A stretch of 64,000 bases of DNA from Pseudomonas sp. G2-4 (GTDB taxonomy: Bacteria > Pseudomonadota > Gammaproteobacteria > Pseudomonadales > Pseudomonadaceae): positions 620,001-684,000 of the forward strand of contig NZ_CP125957.1 in assembly GCF_030064125.1 (NCBI RefSeq), written 5' to 3'. The notes below the pieces were generated by a model. The model searched no databases and was not told the DNA's origin. It saw nothing but the letters and a program-made list of their open reading frames with translations. Below, piece after piece: positions 35,721-44,902 of this stretch. How positions within the stretch are numbered: position 1 is the stretch's first letter; every line of letters starts with the position of its first letter. The translations under genes and the position numbers were made by a program.

Positions 35721-36036
35721 ATGGCTAAGAAATTTTCCGACTTGATGGCGCGTCGGTCGCCTGACTCCCAGGCTCGTGCACAGGCTCTGTATCAGACGTT
35801 GCGTGCAGAAATGCCGTTGCACGAATTACGCCAGGCGCAGGAGTTGAGCCAGGAGGCCTTGGCCAAGGCACTGCATATCAACCAGGCGGCAGTCTCGAAA
35901 ATGGAGCGCCGGACGGATATGTACATCAGCACGTTGCGAAATTACATCCGAGCCATGGGGGGGGGAATTGGAGATTATCGCGACCTTTCCAGAGGGGCAG
36001 GTCAGGATCGAAAATTTCTCCCATCCAACACCGTAA
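35721..36036 (+). pseudogene. HigA-like XRE regulator, frameshifted in a G9 tract
   Basis: Residues 1-79 read as a helix-turn-helix protein (LRQAQELSQEALAKALHINQ, then AAVSKMERRTDMYISTLRNYIRAMGG). At 35957-35965 there are nine G. In the continuing frame the protein runs on into DNA antisense to the Lrp gene. With eight G it would read RAMGG-ELEIIATFPEGQVRIENFSHPTP and stop at 36036, giving a 104-residue protein of normal family shape. So there is one G too many: a true mutation, phase-variable tract or sequencing error. ATG 35721 has GAGAGGG upstream. No toxin gene is adjacent. Confidence 0.8.
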
Positions 36037-36047
36037 CTGGCGATATT

Positions 36048-36073
36048 CCCTGTGGGAGCTTGTTCCCACAAGG
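36048..36073. repeat. degenerate single REP hairpin
   Basis: CCCTGTGGGAGCTTGTTCCC, continuing ACAAGG, is a shortened, imperfect REP palindrome between the convergent XRE and Lrp genes. It may act as a bidirectional terminator. Confidence 0.55.
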
Positions 36074-36092
36074 TAAGTTGCATGTGTCGGCG

Positions 36093-36575
36093 CTAAACCG
36101 GCTGCCCCCGATCAATCTTGCTGCTGAGAATGATCGAGGTGGTGGTCTTCTCCACACCCTCCACGCTACCGATCTGGTCCAGCAGCTGATCCAGTTGCTC
36201 CGGCGAATCGGTGCGCAGCCAGGCCACGTAATCGAACTCGCCACTCACCGCACACAACTGCTGGACTTGGGCCATGGCGCTCAAGCGTCGCAGCACATCC
36301 TTGCCGGAACGCGGCTGCACCTTGATGCCTACGTAAGCCTGCAAACCACCATCAATCACCCGTTGTCCCAGCCGCACGCCGTATCCGGTAATGACTTTGG
36401 TTTTTTCCAGCCGCGCCAGGCGTGAGGTTACGGTCGTCCGGGCGATGCCCAACTGCCGGGCCAGCATGGCGACGCTTTCCCGGGCATTGATTTGCAGGGC
36501 CGCGATCAGTTGGCGGTCGATTTCGTCGAGGACGGGAGGGCGAATGTCAGGCAAGGCGGGCTCCAGCGTGGGCAT
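36093..36575 (-). CDS. Lrp/AsnC family transcriptional regulator
   Basis: The 160-residue protein has an N-terminal winged helix (LDEIDRQLIAALQINARESV, then AMLARQLGIARTTVTSRLARLEK) and a C-terminal RAM/ACT-like effector domain (QAYVGIKVQPRSG...). This is a typical amino-acid-responsive feast/famine regulator. Start 36575 (MPTLEPALPD) is 15 bp after the stop of the 779-residue gene upstream, with no strong ribosome binding site; co-transcription is likely. The divergent-side neighbours are the lysine genes davBA, a plausible but unproven target. Confidence 0.88.
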   Translation of the reverse strand: MPTLEPALPDIRPPVLDEIDRQLIAALQINARESVAMLARQLGIARTTVTSRLARLEKTKVITGYGVRLGQRVIDGGLQAYVGIKVQPRSGKDVLRRLSAMAQVQQLCAVSGEFDYVAWLRTDSPEQLDQLLDQIGSVEGVEKTTTSIILSSKIDRGQPV

Positions 36576-36589
36576 CGGTGGCGAGCATG

Positions 36590-38929
36590 TTACAGGCTCT
36601 CGCGTTCGAAATAGCCAATGGCGGGCAAAGTCAGCGCTCGCCAGGCAGGGGCGAGGTGGATCTGCGAGGACCTGAGCCAGAAACCGTCCTGGCACACCAG
36701 CTGTTCAGCGGGCGCTTGCAGCAACAGGGTCAGTGGCAATGACTGTAGTGAACCTTGGTCGTCATCGTCTTCAGCTTCCCAATCGCGTTCAAAACACCGT
36801 ACGCGCACCTGATCGTCGTCGAAGCCTTCAAACAGGGGCCGGTTACCCAGCCATTGCGGATGCACCCGCAACGTGTGCGCCTGGACATCCAGGAGCAACA
36901 ACTGCCAGCCTCGATAGTTGCCACACAGCTCGGTCACGTCGGTAGCCATACAGGTCAGGGCCAGATAGCGGCCATCCGCCGACCAGATCATCGAGGGTGC
37001 CAGGTCGGTCAACGCGCAGCCTGATGCTGTCAGCAGGTACCCGCCAAGCCGGGGCGTCTGGGCACGCACCCAACTGTCGGCATATTCCGTCTCGCTGCCG
37101 AACAGCCAGGCGGCATCCTGCTGGTCGGGCGCGGGCAGGATGAAGTCACCGTCAGCGGTGGCTGCTTGCGGACGATCCACCAGGCGCCAAGGGGTAACGC
37201 TGTGCAGTTGTGAGTCGGTCACCTGCAGCTCCACGGTGTTGTAGAACAGCCGGGATTGTTCGTCGGGTTGAAAGAACGAAGGATTGCTGTCGATCTGCGG
37301 CGTGGGGGTGTTGAAACGTTGCAGCGCATTGCTGTCCAGGCCTTGATCCAGGCGACCGGCAACCACCGCCAGGCTCAGCCGGCCCTCACGAAAATCGAGG
37401 AGGCGAGCCACCCACATGTCAGGCCCTGCCAGCAGGCGTCGCTCCTTCAAGTCTGCAATCACCCCATGGGTCGCCACCGTCGTCGAACCTTCAAAGGGCA
37501 GCAGCGCCAGGTAGCGTCCGCAATCGGAAACCCGATGATCCAGCAACCAACTGCCTGGCAGGTGCCAGTCACCGATCTGGCAGCGATAGCCCCCGAGTCC
37601 ATCGCGGTTATCGGCAAGCCAAATCAACCGGGCACACACGCCGTCCTGCATCGGTTGCGTCTCGATGTACGCGTCGCCGCGCAGGCCTCGGCTGTCCAAC
37701 GGCATTGCAATGGCCGTGCGGGTCAATTTGAATTCGGCGACCTGCACGCGGCCTTGGGCGTCGTGACCGGCCTGGGTTTCGGTATCGCTGTGGATACTGT
37801 CCAGGCGGTAGCCAAAACGACCGGAGTCCGGTCGCGGATAGTCGAGGTACGAGCCGATATGCACATGGCTGGCGTCGAGGCTGAGTAACTCATGCCAATA
37901 GAAGGACGGTTCCGAGTCACTCTTCACCCAAGGCGAGGGCAATGCGCGCCAGCCCTTGTCGATCTGCCACAGCCAGTATTGGTCTCCATCTGCATGAGGG
38001 GCTTGCGCCTGGGCCAGGCACACCAGGGCGCGTTGATCGCTGCTCCATACCAACGGCGCATCGGCCGCCATCAGCAGGCCAGACGGTTGCCCGTTGGCGC
38101 TGATGGTATAGCGCGGCGAAAGCAGCGGTTCCAGCGGCTGGGCCAGGTCGCGAAAGGTCGCGGGCAAGACAATGTCGCCCCGCAGACATTGCTGGCCATC
38201 GGCGGAGCGCCGTTCGAACGTCTGCTGAACACCCGCAGGATGCCAGTCGGGTTCCAGCCACAAGTCGGCGACGGGCACCAGGCTGGTCACGCTGGCCGTT
38301 TTCAACAGCTCATCCAGACGGGTTTTGCGAACGCTGTTGTCCACCAACGGACTATGGCGGCCGCTCAACAGGTCGAGGTCAAACGTGTCCAACTCCCAGA
38401 GCTCGCTGTCGGCACAGCGGTACAGCTGGCGCTGTTGACGATCGAGGACGACCAGTCCCCAGTTCTGTCGGGACGGCACCGTCGCCGCAAAATAGCGTCC
38501 GTCGCGGGAAAACAGTGATGAAGAACCCAGGCCTTGCAGGAGCACACCATCGGGGAACAGATAGTCGCAATAAGTGGGGCCACCCATGGCGATTTCACCG
38601 TGGTTGAACACCCGGATCGGCTCGCCTTCAGGCGTCAGTTGCGGCTCGCTTCCACCCCAGGCACTGGCGCCCTTGCCGGAAACGGGCGCCAAACCCAGGC
38701 GCCGCTCCCAAGTGCTGACGCACGCCAGCCCACCGCCGATGCTGGCGATGGCTGCCAGGATGCCCCACCACTCAGGCAAGGCCCGGCCCACGCTGAAACC
38801 CAGGCCGAACACGGCGCCGACGATCAATCTGCCACAGACTCGCCCGACCGACAAAAAGCCGAATCTCGCGGCGAGTCCCATCAGCAGGCCGAAGAACAAC
38901 ACCGCCAGCAGCGCCAGCGGCGGAGGCAA
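36590..38929 (-). CDS. uncharacterised membrane-anchored protein with beta-propeller-like repeats
   Basis: I do not recognise this 779-residue protein. The N-terminus has hydrophobic segments (about residues 3-20 and 36-72). The rest is soluble and rich in Trp and Asp, with recurring strand-turn phrases such as FSRDGRYFAAT (140), SDCGRYLALLP and WSADGRYLALTC, as in TolB/WD40-like propellers. A conserved-looking block is GGPTYCDYLFPDG (117-129). The TTG at 38929 is the only usable start in frame, but a further hydrophobic stretch (LFLELFWQLGILLLPAFFVT) is coded upstream without an ATG, GTG or TTG to begin it. The true start is therefore doubtful. It precedes the Lrp gene by 15 bp. Confidence 0.75.
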   Translation of the reverse strand: MPPPLALLAVLFFGLLMGLAARFGFLSVGRVCGRLIVGAVFGLGFSVGRALPEWWGILAAIASIGGGLACVSTWERRLGLAPVSGKGASAWGGSEPQLTPEGEPIRVFNHGEIAMGGPTYCDYLFPDGVLLQGLGSSSLFSRDGRYFAATVPSRQNWGLVVLDRQQRQLYRCADSELWELDTFDLDLLSGRHSPLVDNSVRKTRLDELLKTASVTSLVPVADLWLEPDWHPAGVQQTFERRSADGQQCLRGDIVLPATFRDLAQPLEPLLSPRYTISANGQPSGLLMAADAPLVWSSDQRALVCLAQAQAPHADGDQYWLWQIDKGWRALPSPWVKSDSEPSFYWHELLSLDASHVHIGSYLDYPRPDSGRFGYRLDSIHSDTETQAGHDAQGRVQVAEFKLTRTAIAMPLDSRGLRGDAYIETQPMQDGVCARLIWLADNRDGLGGYRCQIGDWHLPGSWLLDHRVSDCGRYLALLPFEGSTTVATHGVIADLKERRLLAGPDMWVARLLDFREGRLSLAVVAGRLDQGLDSNALQRFNTPTPQIDSNPSFFQPDEQSRLFYNTVELQVTDSQLHSVTPWRLVDRPQAATADGDFILPAPDQQDAAWLFGSETEYADSWVRAQTPRLGGYLLTASGCALTDLAPSMIWSADGRYLALTCMATDVTELCGNYRGWQLLLLDVQAHTLRVHPQWLGNRPLFEGFDDDQVRVRCFERDWEAEDDDDQGSLQSLPLTLLLQAPAEQLVCQDGFWLRSSQIHLAPAWRALTLPAIGYFERESL

Positions 38930-39559
38930 TATCGTGACGAAAAAAGCCGGCAGCAGCAGGATGCCAAGTTGCCAGAACAGTTCAAGAAACAGTCGGGAGA
39001 GGCTGGGGCTGGCGATGATGGTTATCTCATTGGGGATTCAAGGGGCAGGCTGGGTATGGGGAATCAGGTGCTGATTCATGACTGTATCCGCACGCGCCGT
39101 TTGTTTCAGGGCGCTAATGGACAATGTTGCACTACTGTTGGCTCGCTGACCTCATCTTTCAGGATCGCCGTCGTTCTAAATGCGCTCGTAACAGCTTTGG
39201 ACTCAAGTTTTTTCCGAGTTGTAAAACACTGCCAGCTTCATCGGCAAAGTCTGCCGAGGTCGGCCTGTTAAACGGTGATTTGTATCGGATAGCCCGTACT
39301 TTTAACCGTTTATGCATGGCTTCATGGTGTTGTAATAAATCTACGATGCCCGATGCCTCAGCGCTGAGTAGCTGCTTGCTCCGTATGACCTCAACACTCA
39401 TTGAGGACTGCATTCATGAGCGGCCTGGCGGACTTGGTCGGGCTTTAATCCCAGGACATTTTTCAAGGCAAAAGGAACCAGGCCGGATTGAGGCGAATCC
39501 GGTGTTGCCCGATGTGCTGCCGCCTACTCCATTACCGACCCGCGACGGATACCCAGAAC
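38930..39559. other. gene-poor AT-richer gap
   Basis: About 630 bp carry no convincing gene. The first 100 bp continue the frame of the 779-residue protein on the minus strand. From about 39110 to 39420 the DNA is visibly richer in A/T than its neighbours, and the open frames there (84 codons minus, 163 codons plus) have no ribosome binding site or domain. It may hold decayed coding sequence. Confidence 0.5.
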
Positions 39560-40885
39560 ATGCCAGCACCATTAATCCCCGTAGAAACCTCTCCCGATCT
39601 GCCGACGGACGCTGATGTAGTCGTGATTGGCGGCGGCATCATTGGCGCGTTTACGGCCTATTACCTGGCCAGGCGCGGCATGAAGGTTGCGCTGGTCGAA
39701 AAGGGCCGTATAGGCGCTGAGCAATCGAGTCGCAACTGGGGCTGGTGCCGTCAGCAAAATCGCGATGCGCGTGAGCTGCCGATGGCCACCAAAAGCCTGG
39801 AGTTGTGGGAGCAGTTCGGCGCGCAAACGGGTGAGCAGACAGGGTTTACGCGGTGTGGCTTGCTCTACCTGAGCAACAATGAAAAGGAAATCGCAGGTTG
39901 GGCGCGTTGGGGTGAGTTTGCCCGCACCGTCAATATCGAGACCTACATGCTCACTGCGCAGCAGGCTGCTGAGCGGGGTAGGGCGACCGGCAAGCAATGG
40001 AAAGGCGGGGTTTTTTCACCCTCCGATGGCATTGCGGACCCGTCCCGCGCAGCCCCGGCGGTCGCTCGCGCCATCATGGCCCTTGGCGGTACCGTGCATC
40101 AGGGCTGCGCCGTCCGAGGCATCGAGACCCAGGCCGGGCGACTGTCGGCCGTCGTAACCGAAAAAGGCACCATCTCCACCCGGCTCGCGGTTCTCGCGGC
40201 AGGCGCCTGGGCGTCCTCGTTCTGTCGGCAATACGGCATTCGCTTTCCTCAGGCCACGATTCGTCAGACCGTGCTCTCTGTCTCTCCCCCAAACCATGAG
40301 ATACCGAGTGCGCTGCACACGCCTGGTGTGTCCATGACGCGCCGTTTTGATGGCAGCTACACCCTGGCGATCAGTGGCAGAGGGCGTGTTGACCTGACCC
40401 CCCAACTGCTCGGTTTCGCCCCGCAATTCCTGCCGATGTTCCAGCGCCGGTGGCGCAACCTGGCGCCCGGCGGGCTTGAGGGCCTGCGCTCGGGCCACGA
40501 GAGCTGGAAGCGCTGGCGCCTGGATCAGCCGACGCCGATGGAGAGGATGAGGATCCTCGACCCTAGTGCTGACGCCGCGGCTGTTGAGCTGACTTACAAG
40601 CGTGCGGTGGAGCTCATCCCATTGCTGAAAGAGTCTTCCATCACGGCGTCTTGGGCGGGTTATGTGGACAGTACGCCTGACGGCGTTCCTGGCATCGGCG
40701 AGATGGCCAGCCTACCAGGTTTGGTATTGGCGGCCGGGTTCAGTGGACATGGCTTCGGTATTGGTCCGGGCGCCGGTCATTTGATTGCCGACATTGTCAG
40801 TGGCGTCGCGCCCATCGTCGATCCGCGACCGTATCACCCCGACCGCTTTCAGTCATCGGCCTGGGGCAAGGTTGCGGACTTCTGA
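39560..40885 (+). CDS. DAO-family FAD-dependent amine/amino-acid oxidoreductase
   Basis: The 441-residue flavoprotein has an N-terminal FAD fold (DVVVIGGGIIGAFTAYYLAR) followed by GRIGAEQSSRNWGWCRQQNRD, a block typical of D-amino-acid dehydrogenase/glycine-oxidase-like DAO proteins. The C-terminal flavin contact is PGLVLAAGFSGHGFGIGPGAG. It probably oxidises an amine or imino acid; the substrate is unknown. ATG 39560 fits the family, though the ribosome binding site is weak (GGAT). It stands alone after the AT-rich gap and ends at a bidirectional terminator shared with the tRNA. Confidence 0.88.
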   Translation: MPAPLIPVETSPDLPTDADVVVIGGGIIGAFTAYYLARRGMKVALVEKGRIGAEQSSRNWGWCRQQNRDARELPMATKSLELWEQFGAQTGEQTGFTRCGLLYLSNNEKEIAGWARWGEFARTVNIETYMLTAQQAAERGRATGKQWKGGVFSPSDGIADPSRAAPAVARAIMALGGTVHQGCAVRGIETQAGRLSAVVTEKGTISTRLAVLAAGAWASSFCRQYGIRFPQATIRQTVLSVSPPNHEIPSALHTPGVSMTRRFDGSYTLAISGRGRVDLTPQLLGFAPQFLPMFQRRWRNLAPGGLEGLRSGHESWKRWRLDQPTPMERMRILDPSADAAAVELTYKRAVELIPLLKESSITASWAGYVDSTPDGVPGIGEMASLPGLVLAAGFSGHGFGIGPGAGHLIADIVSGVAPIVDPRPYHPDRFQSSAWGKVADF

Positions 40886-40944
40886 ACGTCTGCCGTCCAT
40901 TTACGGACCCAAGGACTGTGTCTGTGGTGGTTGAGCGAAAACGC

Positions 40945-40970
40945 AAAAGCCGCGCAATGCGCGGCTTTTT
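40945..40970. terminator. bidirectional terminator between the oxidoreductase and tRNA
   Basis: AAAAGCCGCGC-AAT-GCGCGGCTTTTT is a perfect stem with A and T runs on each side. It serves the convergent oxidoreductase and tRNA transcripts. Confidence 0.93.
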
Positions 40971-40973
40971 GTA

Positions 40974-41050
40974 TGGTGGGCCCACACGGACTCGAACCGT
41001 GGACCAAAGGATTATGAGTCCTCTGCTCTAACCAACTGAGCTATAGGCCC
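40974..41050 (-). tRNA. tRNA-Ile2 (anticodon CAU, lysidine-modified)
   Basis: The minus strand folds into a 77-nt tRNA beginning GGGCCTATAGCTCAGTTGGT, with anticodon loop ACTCATAA and an encoded CCA end. CAU could be Met or Ile2. The acceptor stem has C4-G69 and C5-G68, the TilS recognition pairs of tRNA-Ile2, whereas elongator tRNA-Met of E. coli has a different stem (GGCTACG). I therefore call Ile2, which reads AUA after lysidine modification. Confidence 0.85.
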
Positions 41051-41065
41051 TCAGTAGGTCGCGGA

Positions 41066-44000
41066 TTATAGCGACGGTTTCGCGGCTGTGCTATCCGAAA
41101 AATCCGATACGGTCATATGAAGAAACGTAGCCGCAAATTCATCCGCGCACAGCGGCAGGCTGACGATGTAGCCCTGGATCTGTTCGCAACCTTCTTCGGC
41201 CAGGAACTGTTGTTGGGCCAGGGTTTCGACACCCTCGGCGATGATGGTGAATTGCATGCTGCGCCCCAGGGCGATGATTGCCCGTACGATGGCCACATCG
41301 TGAGGGTCATCGGGCAGGCCGCGGACGAAAGACTGGTCGATCTTGAGGATGTCCAGCGGCAGGCGCTTGAGGTAGCTCAGGGATGAGTAACCCGTACCGA
41401 AGTCATCGATGGCCAGTTGCACGCCGAGTTTTTTCAGCTGGTGGAGTACCGTCAGGGCCTCTTCGGCCTGGCTCATGATGAAGTTTTCGGTAATTTCCAG
41501 TTGTAATAAACCAGGCTTGAGACCGTTCTCGCGCAACAGTTGTTCGATACGCCCCAACAGGTTCGGTTGGCGTAGTTGCGCGCCGGCCAGGTTGACCGAC
41601 AACGGACCGAGGCTGTGGTAGGTGTCGTTCCATTCGCTCAGTTGCCGGCAGGCACGCTCCAGTACCCAGTCGCCGATTTGCAGGATCATCCCGTTTTCTT
41701 CCGCCAGGGGGATGAAGTGTTCCGGCGGCACGTCGCCAAACGTTGGGTGGGTCCAGCGAATCAGTGCCTCGGCACCCACCAGCCGGTTGCCGGCGAGGCT
41801 GATTTTGGGTTGGAAGGACAATGACAACTCGTTGCGCTCAATCGCCCTGCGCAGCTCATGCTCCAAGGCCACCCGCTCGCTGGCCTGGGCGGTCAGGTCG
41901 CGGGTGTAGCTTTCCACCCGATTGCGCCCCTTGGCCTTGGAGCGGTACATCGCCGCGTCGGCATTCTTGACCAGCGTGGCGACATCGCAGCCGTCCTGCG
42001 GGTAGAGACTGGTGCCGATGCTGGCGCTGATGAAGAACTCGTGCTCGCCGGCCTGGAACGGCGCGGTAAAGCAGTTCAACAGTTTCTGGGCGATGTGCTC
42101 GGCATCGCTGGGCTGCTGCAGACCCGGCAGCAGGATGATGAACTCGTCACCGCCCAGGCGCGCGACGGTGTCGATGTCGCGCAGTTGCTCGCGCAGGCGC
42201 ACGGCAATGCCTTTGAGCAGCAGGTCGCCGACCGGGTGCCCGAGGCTGTCATTGATGTGCTTGAAGCGGTCCAGGTCCAGGAACAGCACCGCCCCCTGGC
42301 CGCCATTTTCCTGCTGGCTGTTCAGGGCTGTCAGCAAGCGGCTTTCGAACAGTGTGCGATTCGGCAAGCCGGTGAGCGGATCGTGGTGAGCCTGGTAGTC
42401 GAGCCTGGCCTGGGCGTGTTTGAGGCTGGAAATGTCGGCGAAAACGGCGACGAAATGGGTGATTTGCTGGTCCCGATTGCGCACCGCGCTAATGGTCAGC
42501 CAGCTGGGGTACAGCTCGCCGTTCTTGCGCCGATTGGAAATCTCTCCCTGCCAGTGCCCCTCTGCCGTCAGTTGATGCCACATCGCGGCATAAAACGCGC
42601 TGTCGTGCAGGCCGGAAGCCAGCAATCGAGGCGTATGGCCCAAGGCTTCGGTTTCGCTGTAGCCGGTGATTTCAGTAAAGGCCCGGTTAACAGCGCTGAT
42701 GTGCTGCTGCGTATCGGTGATCAACACGCCTTCGGCGGTGCTTTCGAACACGGTGGCGGCCTGTTGCAGTTTTTCCTGCATCAGATGGCGTTCAGTGATG
42801 TCTCGGGCAATGGTCAACATACAGTCTTCGTTGCCGATGGGCAGCGGCCGGCTGGACACTTCGCAGAGCCGTATCTGCCCGTCGTTACGGCGGATATGGC
42901 AGCTGAAATCCCTCACGAAACCGTCCCGTTTCAGCAGGTCGAGCATCTGTTTGCGTTCGTTGAGATTGACCCAGATGCCCAAGTCCAGGGTCGAGCGGTC
43001 CACCGACAGGGCGCTGTTGAATCCGGTAATGCGGCTGAAGCCATCGTTGACTTCAATCAGCAAGCCGTCGCTTTGCCGGGATAACAGCAGGCCGTCGGGG
43101 GACGCGTGGAAAGCCTTGGCGAATTTTTCTTCCGACGTCTGCAGCTGCTGCTGGGTTTCCTTGAGCTGGCTGATGTCCCGCACCACTACGACCAGGGCAG
43201 GCGTCGTGTCGAGGTCGAAGGGTTCGGCGGAGATCAGCCCGGTGAACACCTGGCCGTTGTTACGGCGGAAGGGCATTTCCAGATTGCGGATGCTGCCGGC
43301 CTGCAAGCGTTGCAACAGACCCGGACCAACGCCCTGGATACCCCAGATATTCAGTTCGGTCGCATTGCGACCTACCACTTCTGCGGCGCTCAGGCCGATC
43401 TGCTCCTCGAAGGCCTTGTTGACCTCCAGCAGGCAGCCATCCAGCAGGCGTGCAATCACTAGGATGTCCGGGCACTGGCGGAAGACCGAGGCAAATTTCT
43501 GTTCCGAGAGGCGCAATGCTTCTTCGGTGCGCTTGGCTTCGCTGATGTCGATCATCAGCCCACGCATCACCGGTTCGTGGCCATGCTCGATCAGGCTGAC
43601 GATGTCGCGCACCCAAAGGCAGCGGCCATCGGCGGTGATCACGCGGTAATCGATGCAGTGGTCGCGACCCGCCAGCACTTCGTGATCGCAATAAGTCTGC
43701 GCGCGTATCAGGTCGGCCGGGTGGATGATGTTGCGCCAGAAGCCCGGGATCAGCCAGTGGGAAAGGGGATAGCCCAATAGATCTTCGGCGTGGGGCGAGA
43801 CATAGCTGTAGGTGAAATCACTGACCCTGGCTTCCCAGGCAATCGCCGAGAGGCTTTCTACCAGCCCACGGTAATGGTATTCGCTACTGCGCAGTTCCTG
43901 CTCCAGTTCGACCCGTCGGGCGATCTCTGAGCTGAGCCGGCGGTTGATGCGAATCACCACGGCCAGTATGCCGATAAAGAGGATCAGCGCAGGCACGCCA

Positions 44001-44809
44001 TACAGCAACAGGTCGGACCAGAGCTGGCGGTAATCGTGCACGTTGCCGACCCACTTTTGCTGGATTTCGCCGATCTCGGCCGGGGTCATGTCCGCCAGGA
44101 CCTTGTCCAGGATGCTCACCAATATCTTGTTGTCGCGAGGGACGGCCATTGCCAGTTGATAGCGATAAGGCGTCTCGCCGCTGACGTAAAGCCCTTCGAG
44201 CTTGAGTTGGCGCAGGCTCCAGACACTGGAAGCCAGGTCGCCCACCACGGCGTCTACTTCATCGGTTGCCAGCGCTTGCAGGGCTGAGCTGACGTTGGGC
44301 AGCGCCACCAGATTCAGGTCGGGATGGTGGTTGCGCAGCAGTTCGTGGGGCGCGTAGTTCTCCACCACGGCGATTTTCAGTCCGTACAGCTCTTTAAGGT
44401 TGTGAGGCTGGGCGGCGCCACGATGGGCCAGGATGACGATGGGGAAGTCGAGATAAGGTCGGGTAAACGCCAGGTAATTCTGACGTTCAGGGGTGGACAT
44501 GATGCCTGGTAAAAGGTCGATCTTGCCCTGTGCGACCTGTTCCAGCACGGCGCTCCAACTGGCCGGCTCGATGGGTGAGAGCCTGACGGCCAGCCGCTCA
44601 CGGATGATGTCGACGTAATCGGCGGCCAGGCCCTGATAGCGGCCTTGGTCGTCGCGAAACTCAAATGGCGGCCATGAAGCATCGACACCCAGGCGCAGGT
44701 CAGGGTGGTCCTTGAGCCAGCGGAGCTCCTCTTCGGTAAGCGTCAACGCGCCAGCTGTTGCGGTCCAGGTGATCAAGGACAGCAAAAGCGCGGCCGTCAG
44801 TCTGGGCAT
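41066..44809 (-). CDS. rmcA: multidomain c-di-GMP protein RmcA (SBP-PAS-GGDEF-EAL)
   Basis: The 1247-residue inner-membrane protein has a signal peptide (1-22), a periplasmic solute-binding domain (about 35-255, RLGVDASWPPFEFRDD), a membrane helix (about 268-288), four PAS domains (about 310-800), a GGDEF domain with intact RLGGDEF near residue 886, and an EAL domain with EALIRW near 1014, DDFGTGYSSL and AEGVET. Both catalytic signatures look intact. The P. aeruginosa homologue PA0575 (RmcA) lowers c-di-GMP in response to redox state and phenazines through its PAS domains. The place next to rpoD is the same. Which activity dominates here cannot be read from the sequence. Confidence 0.92.
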   Translation of the reverse strand: MPRLTAALLLSLITWTATAGALTLTEEELRWLKDHPDLRLGVDASWPPFEFRDDQGRYQGLAADYVDIIRERLAVRLSPIEPASWSAVLEQVAQGKIDLLPGIMSTPERQNYLAFTRPYLDFPIVILAHRGAAQPHNLKELYGLKIAVVENYAPHELLRNHHPDLNLVALPNVSSALQALATDEVDAVVGDLASSVWSLRQLKLEGLYVSGETPYRYQLAMAVPRDNKILVSILDKVLADMTPAEIGEIQQKWVGNVHDYRQLWSDLLLYGVPALILFIGILAVVIRINRRLSSEIARRVELEQELRSSEYHYRGLVESLSAIAWEARVSDFTYSYVSPHAEDLLGYPLSHWLIPGFWRNIIHPADLIRAQTYCDHEVLAGRDHCIDYRVITADGRCLWVRDIVSLIEHGHEPVMRGLMIDISEAKRTEEALRLSEQKFASVFRQCPDILVIARLLDGCLLEVNKAFEEQIGLSAAEVVGRNATELNIWGIQGVGPGLLQRLQAGSIRNLEMPFRRNNGQVFTGLISAEPFDLDTTPALVVVVRDISQLKETQQQLQTSEEKFAKAFHASPDGLLLSRQSDGLLIEVNDGFSRITGFNSALSVDRSTLDLGIWVNLNERKQMLDLLKRDGFVRDFSCHIRRNDGQIRLCEVSSRPLPIGNEDCMLTIARDITERHLMQEKLQQAATVFESTAEGVLITDTQQHISAVNRAFTEITGYSETEALGHTPRLLASGLHDSAFYAAMWHQLTAEGHWQGEISNRRKNGELYPSWLTISAVRNRDQQITHFVAVFADISSLKHAQARLDYQAHHDPLTGLPNRTLFESRLLTALNSQQENGGQGAVLFLDLDRFKHINDSLGHPVGDLLLKGIAVRLREQLRDIDTVARLGGDEFIILLPGLQQPSDAEHIAQKLLNCFTAPFQAGEHEFFISASIGTSLYPQDGCDVATLVKNADAAMYRSKAKGRNRVESYTRDLTAQASERVALEHELRRAIERNELSLSFQPKISLAGNRLVGAEALIRWTHPTFGDVPPEHFIPLAEENGMILQIGDWVLERACRQLSEWNDTYHSLGPLSVNLAGAQLRQPNLLGRIEQLLRENGLKPGLLQLEITENFIMSQAEEALTVLHQLKKLGVQLAIDDFGTGYSSLSYLKRLPLDILKIDQSFVRGLPDDPHDVAIVRAIIALGRSMQFTIIAEGVETLAQQQFLAEEGCEQIQGYIVSLPLCADEFAATFLHMTVSDFSDSTAAKPSL

Positions 44810-44902
44810 CAGTGTCTCGTCATGGCTTGGGGAGGATGTTTCGAGTGTAGACGGGCAATGGGGCGGGGGGACATAGCGGGGGGGATTTTATCTGTAGATA
44901 AC

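Noticed and set aside
35721..36425. 234-residue reading of the XRE gene through the Lrp gene
   Set aside because: After the G9 tract the sequence is only the antisense of the Lrp/AsnC gene, so a frameshift is the better explanation.
39159..39413. 84-codon minus-strand ORF in the AT-rich gap
   Set aside because: It has no ribosome binding site and no familiar motif, and the 163-codon plus frame over it is equally unsupported.
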